The translations under genes were made by a program, and so were the position numbers. The notes below the pieces were generated by a model that was given only the letters and a program-made list of their open reading frames with translations, did not search any database and had not been told where the DNA came from. A stretch of DNA of 24,199 nucleotides from Chara braunii (taxonomy: Eukaryota; Streptophyta; Charophyceae; Charales; Characeae): the NCBI GenBank assembly GCA_003427395.1, contig BFEA01000255.1, positions 1,408,889 to 1,433,087 on the forward strand. The letters run 5' to 3'. This document shows, in pieces, positions 1 through 10,400 of this stretch (its first letter is position 1; the number at the start of each line of letters is the position of its first letter).

Positions 1-430
1 TTTGTTCTTCTTTTTTTTCCCCCATTTCCGAAGAGAAGCATAAAAGAAAACACAATGGGACCCAGGCTCGGCAACTTTCGGTGCGCAGTGAAATTCAGGG
101 TTGGCAAAAACAGGCTCGGAGGTACTAGTGGTTTAAAGAAGCATCACTGTCAAATTGATTTGCACAACGTTTATCAGATTTCACCCATGCATTTATAAAT
201 AAATAAAAATTCCGTTTGGAAGAAATCTAGCCCAGGAACACGTTCGCAGAACAATGTTCGAACTCGTGAACATAGATACATTCATCCATTATATACAATA
301 AAATTTGAAATTTACATTCACATCATTACATGCACTAGGTAAGGAGTGCAGACCTTTTCCCCACGTCTTGACCTTTCGCCACTCCATCCACGCCGTGCGG
401 CTGGAGAAAAAAGACAGCCTGGCCGAATGA
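1..430 (-). other. 3' UTR and downstream flank of the endo-beta-mannosidase gene
   Basis: This stretch follows the stop codon of the minus-strand gene. Read on the minus strand it starts with about 80 mixed-composition bases and then becomes AT-rich, with TGTAA-containing sequence near 320-340 and a TTTATTTATTTATAAA stretch near 193-209. Either could lie near a cleavage and polyadenylation site, but no site can be placed from sequence alone. Around 120-136 there is a GGTACTAGTGGTTTAA motif that recurs, slightly changed, near 15001-15018 and 7400-7425, so part of the flank is repeat-derived. No ORF or RNA gene is supported here. Confidence 0.5.
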
Positions 431-1474
431 CTAAACAAGAAGCTCCTTTCTCTCAATGTTCCATCCGTCCATACAAATCTTCACCGCTCTGCCAATTTGG
501 GACTTGAACTCTATCAAGACCGTTCGGTGTTCAGCCGGCACCAAGCAAATCCAGTTGTCCGAGTACCGCACTGGTAGAACTCTATTGTCGACATAACCAT
601 GGTCCGAACCCAAATCCCCCGACCGCTGAACAGATGCATGTGACTCGCCCTCCTGTACAGTTTCAACTGGAATATTCCTATCTGCAGAGCACACCTGCAG
701 ATGAATCCATAAAGCGATGCCCCCTTCGGACTCTTTCTCATCCCCTCCACCTCCTACTTCTGGTCCTTCCCCTCCTCCTACTTCAGTGCCTTCTTGTCTG
801 CCATCGTCTCTGAAGCCAGCGGTGGGGCCTGCAGTTATTGCTGCTGCTTGACATGCGCTGCTGTCATCACATATGCAGGACGCAGCGATACTTGAGTAGT
901 TCGAAGCAGTCTCCCGTGGCTCGCTTGCTCTGCCTGCTTCCCCGGCAGCACTTCCAGCCACTGTCTGCAACCCATCCTTCGCAACGGAAGCGTCCTTTAC
1001 GACCAGCTTTCTGACCCAACTCCTCACTCCTTTCAGTACTTGACAATCAGTACCGGTGACGATTTGGCTGGTTTCTAAGCAATTACTGCTCTCTTCGGTG
1101 GCGGCTTTTACCACCTTCCTACCAAAAATTTTCACCAGTCCGCGCTGAAACCTCATCTGCATTCCCGTTGGGCGATCGTTTTTCTTCGCTTCACAAACAG
1201 AGCATGCGGTCTTGGGTGCAGGCGACTCCGATTGCCCACGCGCTGTCCCCGTCTTGTTCCACAGACACAAAGCGAGCTTGGTGCGCTCGCCGACGACATT
1301 CTTGCACGTAATCGTCACCCCAAGTGGGACTACCTTGTCCCGCCAAGGTGAACTCAGTGCGGTGAAATCCAGTCCCGTGCGGTGTTGCCAGTAGAAGTTC
1401 CGCGAGATTGAACGACCGGACTTGTCGCTCAGGATTAGCTGAAGAAACCAGGTTTCACCCGCATTCATGTCTTC
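431..1474 (-). CDS. EBM: EBM terminal exon J with expanded low-complexity insertion
   Basis: A 1044-base last exon of 347 residues plus TAG (433-431). The conserved ends are [11 protein letters not shown] near the start, [16 protein letters not shown] near the end, and the final KICMDGWN. Between them is a Ser/Ala/Gly/Glu-rich stretch of roughly 170 residues (about residues 78-250 of the exon) with [16 protein letters not shown]-type repeats. This is clearly longer than the same region of Arabidopsis as I remember it. The acceptor AG at 1476-1475 is chosen because it is the only nearby one in phase with exon I, giving [10 protein letters not shown]. The pyrimidine tract before it is poor, so a small error is possible. 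Confidence 0.88.
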   Translation of the reverse strand, partial: EDMNAGETWFLQLILSDKSGRSISRNFYWQHRTGLDFTALSSPWRDKVVPLGVTITCKNVVGERTKLALCLWNKTGTARGQSESPAPKTACSVCEAKKNDRPTGMQMRFQRGLVKIFGRKVVKAATEESSNCLETSQIVTGTDCQVLKGVRSWVRKLVVKDASVAKDGLQTVAGSAAGEAGRASEPRETASNYSSIAASCICDDSSACQAAAITAGPTAGFRDDGRQEGTEVGGGEGPEVGGGGDEKESEGGIALWIHLQVCSADRNIPVETVQEGESHASVQRSGDLGSDHGYVDNRVLPVRYSDNWICLVPAEHRTVLIEFKSQIGRAVKICMDGWNIERKELLV

Positions 1475-4400
1475 CTCTTTAGGAATCTTTTAAGAAATGA
1501 GACAAGAAGCCAAAAAGGAGTAAAATGTCAGAGAACAAGTAAGGAAAAACAAAACAACAAAAGGCAAGACGGGAGATTCTTTCACAAATACAAAGGAACA
1601 AACCCTATAACCCTACAAACCCTATAACCCTACAAACCCTATAACCCTACACCCTAGGTTGTATTCGGGGGAAGAAGGTAGCACTCTGGACTGATGATGC
1701 TCAGCAAGTCTATTGATATTGTGCTGTCCTCGGCTGGGTCCAGAGCAGCAAAGTCCAGCAACGGGTTACCTGCACCCGACTACTGTCTTCACCCGAATAC
1801 AACGTACGGTCATTATTGCGGTATCTAGACTCAATGTTGCCCCAGATACAGCTATAATAACCCTATGTTGTATACGGGTGAACACGGTAGGGTTCCTAAA
1901 GTGGATTCCGTGCAGTTAACCCATTGGTGTGGTTTACAGGCACGCATGTAAGCTCTCCCGCTCCACTCTGCAACACTCTGCAATAAAGCTGCCAGGCTGC
2001 TCGCATTCAGAAGGACAGAGCACAACTTGCAGAGGAATAGAGTGATCTACAGCTTCACTGATACTCATCAGATCTGCAAAATCAGAATGAATCTTCCACA
2101 AGAACAACGAACGATACACCGTCATATTTTTTTTGTCTTCTGTTCATGTGGTGTGTAGTGGAGCGAGGCCCTTGGGTATAGTCCCTGAGGAGATGGGAAG
2201 ACAGAAGAGAAAAGAAGAACGGGCCTACGGTCTAGGGTGAAATCCCAGGCCGCCAGGTACCAATCCCCTACCAGCAGGGCGAGTATCCCTTCAGCAGGCC
2301 GGGTCTCAATGCAGGTGGGGCAAAAAAACCTTTCAGCAGTGCGAGTATTATCCCCTTCAGCAGAATGGATCTCAATGCAGGTGGAGCGAAAAACTGGGAC
2401 CGGCTTCATTTACCTTGAAAATCACCGCTAGCGTTGCTGGCTTGATCCAGAAGCTCTGGCAAATCCTGCGATGAGTAACACTCCCCTCGGGGCTATAGAC
2501 AACTGCGACCAGGTCCATCGCACTTAGCACCCCCGCCGTTGTATTCACAACCTGCATCGCACAGAAGAGTGCACACACATTTTTGGGAATTGAATCTCTC
2601 TTTCTTTTCCAGCATCCCTTTCAAAGATCCACGCGCAGATATGCAAAGACTGTTATTGGAGGAAGGTGAGATCAGGAATTGGGGCAGCCAATGAGAACAC
2701 ACTAATGTGCAGACCTTAGTACATCGAGCACACTAATCTTCAGAATCATACTATTATTTCACTCATCTGCTTCCAGCAGAGTTCGAACTCAGTACCTGGT
2801 CTGTATTTCAACAGTTCAGTCCAGGAGGGCCGTATTTCGAACTCGGGTCCGTATTTCAACAGTTCACGGGTGTTTGTACCAACATAGCTAGGCCAGATGG
2901 TAGTGACGTTCTCATTGTTGAGATTGCTCGGGCAAAATCTGACAGTGATAAGAAGCATGAACAAAAAGAGAGGACTCACCTCCACAGCTCTTGTCGCCGA
3001 ATTATACTGGACATGCACAGGCTCTGCAGCGCACCTGACTCCAAAAAATCCCCCTGTTTGGTCCCCGAGAAAATCGTACAGTTGACCTCTCAAACCCGGC
3101 CAAGGGTTTTGCGTTTTCCAAATCAGGACTCCAGAGTACTTTCTCCACATAAGCGAATTCCACCCTTCTATCAGAGCACGATATTGCACATAGTTGGCAA
3201 TCTGAGCCTGCACCACAAAGATGCGCATATTCGCAACTAAGAAAACACGTTTTTTTTTGGCACAAAAGAAAAAAAAAAACGTTTTCGCAATCTGGTCCTG
3301 CAACACAAAGATACGTGCATTTTGCAATCTGACAAACGAAAGTTCCAAGTTTGAAATCTGAGTGTGCAACACAATCTGAGGAGAAACCAAATTTCCAAGG
3401 GAAAGACGGACCATTCCCACAGTCTTCACCCAAATAGAACGCCCGGTCATTATACTTGTATTCAGCACACGTTTTGGTCCAGATACAGTGATAGTGACCA
3501 AGCCTTCACACATACTCAACGTTTTCCTGAGCTACCAGCCAGCCGGGCAGTCGGGCCGTGCAAGGACCAGGGAAGGACCCAGCAAAAGAAGGGAAAACCT
3601 GAAAAAGTTCAAAAATCTCCCAAAAATCTGAAAAAGTTAAAAAAGCTCCCAAAAATCTGAAAAAGTTCAAAAAGAAGTATCCGATGCACAAAAATAAACT
3701 AAACAACTTTAATTTGAAAAAGAAACTATGTGATGCACAACAATAAACTGAAACACTTTTGCCTCAGGGTCACATCGAAATTCTTTACCTTCCTTTTTTT
3801 TTCTTTTTTTTTTCTTTTTTTTNTTTTTTTCTTTTTTTCTTTTTTTTTCTTTTTAAACTAAACAACTTTAATTTGAAAAAGAAACTATGTGATGCACAAC
3901 AATAAACTGAAACACTTTTGCCTCAGGGTCACATCGAAATTCTTTACCTTTCTTTCTTTTTTCTTTCTTTTCTTTTCTTTTTTTCCTTTTTCTTTTTATT
4001 GGCTCGGCCAGGCAAGTTGACCCCAAGCCACTCTGGCAGCCTAACGTTTTATGCAAAAACGAAGTCCTTAGCTCCCTTGGGGACTCGTAACAATTGAGAG
4101 ATTCAATTGAGAGGCTGAATTTGCTACGCTTTTTAGCTACAAGTACCATTCCCAGGTCTGAGGACTCTTTAAAAATAGGATGTTAACCAACCAACTCACC
4201 TTGAAGCAGAAGTCATCTAGTCCTTCAGGTGGGCCATACGTTGCAATATGATCGTACGGTGCTTTTTTATCAGCATAAGACATGTAGCAATGGTAGTCCC
4301 AACACTTGTTCGGAGTTTCCCTGAAGACTGCATCGTCGGGCAAGAACTCGATGGTCGGAGGGCCCCACGATTCTTTGGGCATCGTGGCACGAATGGTTGC

Positions 4401-7400
4401 TGCAACGGGAACTCCGACAGAGCCAATTTCTGGATTGAATGCATAAGGGTAAAAAGTCTCTTCAAAGAAGAGGGCCGGATTCTGAATTGTATAAGGGCCA
4501 TCGCTCCATGCTCCTGTGCCGGAAGCAAAGCCGTCCCAGAGCGAGGCTCTAAAATAAGGCCTTGTTCCATCAAGAAAGAAACTGGGGTCTGCAAGACACA
4601 CCCAGCCAGCCAGCCAGAGACTCAAATAATGTGAGAAAATGCCGTCCCAAAGCCATCCAACAAGCATAATTCAAAAAAAACAAAAAAGGAAACCTACACT
4701 GGACTTGAAAATCCTCAGAGAGAGGGATAATGGATACTGTGTACTGTACTATACGTATACAATCATATTACAATGTCCATTACCCTATTTGGACGTATCT
4801 GACCGCTTTAGAGCACATTCACACTAGCACAATCTTAAATGTATCTGACCGTAATTACGACCCTACTTGGATGTGTCTAACTGCATTTACATCCAGAAAT
4901 AATTCAAAAAGCCCTATTGTACTGCAAGTATAGCTTGTCTCGATTTACAGATTTCATCCTTGCGCAAGGGCCATGCAAATCATCTTCTGTATAATTTCAA
5001 TCTTTCGGCAGATGTCCCCAAGGACAGTGCAAGTATAGTTTTCAAGCACCCCCCTATACTTTTGCAACAAATAAGACATACATATCACCTTCCACAGCTT
5101 CAGTTGGATAGAACGTTCAGAAAGTTATTGGATCGACGCCCTTCTGTGCAAATATCCCTTCTGCAAATACCCCTTCTGAAAATACTCCTGCAAATACCCC
5201 TTCACCAAATACCCCTGCTGCAAACCTATTTTGATTCCACGGCTCTCCCTAACAAGATCTCCGGTGACCCAACATAGCAGCCGCAAATTACCTTCATCGC
5301 TGCCTCCTGCTAATCTCAGCTCTTTCATCAACTTGTTATTGACGTCTTCTGCCGGCACCTGCTCGTTTCCGCCAACCCAAAACGCTAGGCTTGGATGATT
5401 CCGCAACATCTTCACAGTGTCACGCACGCACAAGATAAAGAGCTCATGGTCCAGAGGCCAATTGCGATCTGAAGGAGGAACTCCTCTCCCATTGCAGTCG
5501 CCCGTTATCCAGAACTCCTGTGGGCAGAGGGTAAAAGATTACACAAGCCAAAATCACTGTCATAAGCACAATGCCATGCGGTAACAAGGCCTGCTATGTA
5601 AGCAGAACACTTGGCATTGACACCCCTATGTAAGCAGAACACTTGACATTGACACAACCACTTAGAAGCGTCACGAGTCCTCACTGCAAAGCGTCGTTTC
5701 ATTACCTTCCTTACTACTGCATATACCACTGAAAATTTGCATTTCATTGCAGGTGAGCCACTACCTTTCCAAAGAAACTAGATTCAGAATTTGCACACTC
5801 TTGCAGACTGACAAAAAACAAAACTGATTTCTGAACAGCAAAACATTGTCATTCCCTAAACCATTACAATTTACAAGATATAGAAAGTTTGTGATGATAA
5901 AACCATAAGCACACTCTTCCAATATGTTCCATCACACAAAGGTTTTGACTTCGCAGAGGGGGAAAAAAAAAGATCCACCTTGAGACCATCGTGCAAGCAC
6001 GTCTTCAATCAAGATCGCTGATTTGTAGTTTTTGCTGATGTTCAGCAACAAATCCAAGCTATGTCATATTCACCAGACAAACATATCTGCAAGAACACAA
6101 ATCGTACCACTGCGGCGAAGCAGCAGCCCAGAGGTAAGGACGAGAGGAAACCACTAAGGCAGCCATGTCACAAGGGTTGAGGGACATGATGGGCGCAGAA
6201 CAATAAGCCACAAAAAGCCCAGAAAAAAAAAAAAACAAAGCCAAACCATAAACGCTAAGGCCTGGAGAAAGAGAGAGAGAGAGAGAGTTACTACATGAGT
6301 GACAACCTTCTGTGTGGGTATGTTGTAGAAGAGATCCAAACAAAGGTGTGAATGTGTGGAGCACTGATCCCGATTCGACAGGCAAGGGGGTAGAAAGCGA
6401 AGCACTAGGCAAACTAGTTCGCTCTACCACTCACCAAATGTGCAAACTGAAAATTAATCTTCCACCAAAACGCAGAAAGGTGCACCACGACAATTTGTCT
6501 TCGGGCCATACCCTCGGCGGCAGAGAGAGAGACTGAGAATGAATATTCTACCAAAGTGTTGACGGATACACCACCACAATTTGTCTTTGGCCCATGCGGT
6601 CCATGGCGGAGGGAGGCGCACCGCGTTGGAAGGCAACTATGTACTTGTATTCCAATATGGGGACGGGCGCGAAAAAAAAAGGCGAGGTGCAAGTAGCGGT
6701 GAAACAAAAGAAGGCAATCCGCAAGTGGCGGTTTCTGCTGAGCCCAACCACACGTGTCCCAGTTGTTTTCCCAAGAGTGCACGTCGGGCCTCGCCTTTTT
6801 GCTGGCGCCGTCAGCCATTTCGGTACTGTTGACCCGAGGCTCCAATTCTTTTCCAAGACGCAAGTGTCATGATTCAGAACTTGGGCGGGCCCATGTGCTG
6901 GTGGATTTAATAAACATCCGATACATGGTCTCAAGATGACAGCATTCACTCAACTCTACATGTTCGAGCACTCATTTGACTCACAAGTGAGAGGCGCTAC
7001 CGCACACTGTCAGTTGGTAAGACGCTCGGTATTCAATATGTCGCCAACATTTAACACAATGCAAACAATAGGGAGCAAAAATATCACTCCCAATCACACT
7101 CTGCTGGTTTTGGCGGGGCCCCAAACGAACTATTGCAAATCAATATCACTCCCAATCATACCTTGCTGGTTTTGGAGCCCCCAAACGAACTATGGCAAGG
7201 AATATCACTCCCAATTTGACAGCCCCAAACGAACTACTGCAAAGAAGAACCTGTAGGGATCTTACGCACTACAAGACGAGAAAAGGTTAACAACAGTTGT
7301 ATTTTTCATCATCGCTTCAAAACACCCTTCAGCCATTTTGGTCCTATTGACCCGAGGCTCCAATTCTTTTCCAAAACGCTGAGTCATGATTCAAAACTTG

Positions 7401-10400
7401 GACGGGGCCATGTGCTGGTGGTTTAACTTAAGAGTGAAATAAACATCCGATACGTGGTCTCCAGATGACAGCATCCACTCAACTCTACATGTTCGAGCGC
7501 TGATTTGACTCACAAGTGAGAGGCGCTACCGCACACTGTCAGTTCGTAAGAAGCTCGGTATTCAATATGCCGCCAACATTTAACATAGTGCAAACAATAA
7601 GGAGGAAAAATATCGCTCCCAATCACACTCTGCTGGTTTTGGCGGAGCCCCAAACGAACTATTGCAATTCAATATCACTCCCAATCATACCTTGCTGGTT
7701 TTGCAGCCCCCAAACGGCCTATGGCAAGGAATATCACTCCCAATTTGGCACCCCCAAACTAACTATTGCAAGGAAGAACCTGTAGGGATCTTACGCACTA
7801 CAAGACGAGAGAAGGTTAACAACAGTCGTATTTTTCATCACCACTTCAAGACACCCTTCACCACTTCAGGATGCAGCCTGCCTAAACAGGTGGTTTTCAA
7901 GGTCTTCAGACCTTTCACCACTTCAGGACACCCCTCACCACTTCAGGATGCAGCCTGCCTAAACAGGTGGTTTTCAGGGCCTTCGACCTTTCACCACTTC
8001 AGGACCATTCGGGGTCTTCAGACTGCCCAAAACTCTCGCTTCAGAATTTACATTCCTGATCACCGACGCCAAGCGTCAAGACTGGCTGGTTTGTTTCATC
8101 TATCGGCGTGCGCATGGCACCGCTGACAGGAAACTATAAATTGCAAAGCAGGTTGCCAAAGACCATGGCCAGAAGTGGTCTTAATCATCTCGAAGGCAGT
8201 TTTTTTTTCCGCGGTGGACGGCCACATGCAGCTACGCACCAATGCCTAAAACGCAGTGACCCACTGCCATAGCAGCAGAGGCTGCTCCAGTCAAAGATGC
8301 AAACCCAAAATACCACATGATAACCTCAGTCCACACGGAATAACACACCCTCAATCATAGAAAAACCCTCAGTCCGCCGCATGCAAAGAAGCACAATATA
8401 TTAATTCACAAAAAATAGTAAAATGTCTAACACCCATTCACAACCCAGACTGCCCCCAAGCTACTGAAGATGTCATGGCAAAGAAAATCCCTCTTATCAC
8501 AGAGGCAGTTTTTCCTCAGCACTTGGACAGAGAAGATTATGACTGTAGATAGACAATCACATGCAGCTCCGCTCCAGTGCCAAGGAACCACTGCCCTAGA
8601 AGCAGGCACTGCTGCAGTCAAAGAGATGAACCCAAAATGCCATATGATAATCTACGCACATAAAGTAGCACCGTCATCCGAAGGAAAACAGTCAGCCCAC
8701 CATGTGCGAAGGAAAACAACCTTGTCATTCATCTTTGTAAAACATTTATCAGAAAAGAAGCATGGGAAAACAACAGCCAATCAAAGAGGCGAACCCAAAG
8801 TGCCATATGACAATCTACACACGGAAACCAATACCGTCATCTGTAGGATGACAGTATGTACGCCTCATGCTAATGAAAGCAACCTTGTCATTCATCCTTG
8901 TAAAACATTTGATGATTTGACAGCATATCATCAAAGAACCAGATAGCAAAACAAAAGCCCTTGAGATCTACAATTGAAATGTGGCGGGGGAAAAGAGAAG
9001 TAGAGAATATCTTGATGCCACCACTTCCGTTTATGGGTCCCCACCGCTTGGATTGTATCGTTACATCTTTCACTGAAATCGCATTCGGGAGGACCTTTAT
9101 CATCCTAGTCTCCACCAATCTTCTCCATTCCATATCCTCTTCCTCTAAATGTGATTGTGTGGACTTTCTATGGAAGGCTGGTTCATGTTCTCTTGATTGA
9201 TCCATGATTGGTGAGGACTATTCACGTTACGCTGAGGACTAACCGTTCGCTCATTTGAAGGTGGGCAATTGACCTGCGTACACCGGATGAATAAATATTG
9301 AGGAGTTTGAATACTCAATACTCTTGTTACCAAGGGAGCAACCGTTTTCCAGCTGCCCATGCAATTGACAATCTGATATCCCTCAAGCCTTTCGTAAAAG
9401 AAAAAAGAAAAAAAGAAAAAAAAAAAGAAAGAAAGAAAGAAAACAGACTCTCTTCTCGCCCGGGGGACAGCTGCATTCGACTATTCGTTTTTCTTTTTTT
9501 TTAATTTGGGCCATTTCTGGATTTATGCATGTCATCCTTGCGCAGGGGCCATGGTAATCTTCTCTGTATCGTTCCAATTTTAACGGATGTCCAGAAGGAC
9601 AGCATTCGACTCTTCTATCTTCTTCTCTTATCTTTTTTTTTTTAACTCGCACTAGCTAACCTACCCTAGACTGAGGAGACAATCCTGAGGGTTATGGGGC
9701 TCTACCCGACACCACCTACTTTGCAGAGCCGTCACCACTCATGATCACATATATTCCAGTAGACAGACGAACCTTTAAAGCTTGGGTGCTGCTCCACGCA
9801 CAGAGCACAGTTAGGTAGGTATAGACTTAATTGTTTGTTTTTCCTTCCCAGTGACACACTTGGATTACTGCAATTCTCAGGCAGGTGGTTGCGGTTTTAG
9901 CCACCACACCATCACAGCCCTGGTGTGGATTGTCTCGGTGCACGACCAGGCTGTGGTTCAGTTAGGCCCGCTGGACCGACCAAATTCGCGGCTGCTAACC
10001 CGTAGGGACAATCGATGTGGTTCAGATGTCCAACGCCTGATTTCAGCATACAGCGATCCGACATCTCACAAAACATCATCAAATTTGAGGTCTAGGCAGG
10101 GGGGAAAAGAAAGAAGCACTCCGTACCTGCCACACAAGTATACCACGCTCATCGCAAGCATCATAGAACTCTGGACGCTCAGCAAGTGCTCCACCCCAAA
10201 CCCGAATCATGTTCAAATTAGCATCCGCATGAAAACCCACTTCAGTTTGATACCTTTCCCTTGAAAGCCAGAGCATCCCATGTGAAACGATCCAGTTCCC
10301 GCCTCGGATGAATAAAGGATGACCATTCACAAAGAACCGCCGTCCACCACCGAGTGTTTCATCAACGCATGTTTCAATCTTTCGAAAACCAAAGCGACAA

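Noticed and set aside
2372-2578. Exon I continuing past its donor (VNEAGPSF) to use a later GTCCCA donor
   Set aside because: GTAAAT is a better donor and gives the right phase with the terminal exon when AG at 1476-1475 is used.
3002-3433. Minus-strand ORF overlapping exon H in another frame
   Set aside because: The conserved EBM frame is the 2980-3207 exon; this is an overlapping shadow.
4248-4634. 128-codon plus-strand ORF
   Set aside because: Lies antisense to conserved EBM exon G with correct splice sites; it is a shadow of that exon.
9851-10264. 137-codon plus-strand ORF containing THLDYCNSQ, reminiscent of the LDYCNS motif of LINE reverse transcriptases
   Set aside because: Only six residues match, no other reverse-transcriptase motif follows, and the ORF runs antisense into exon E.
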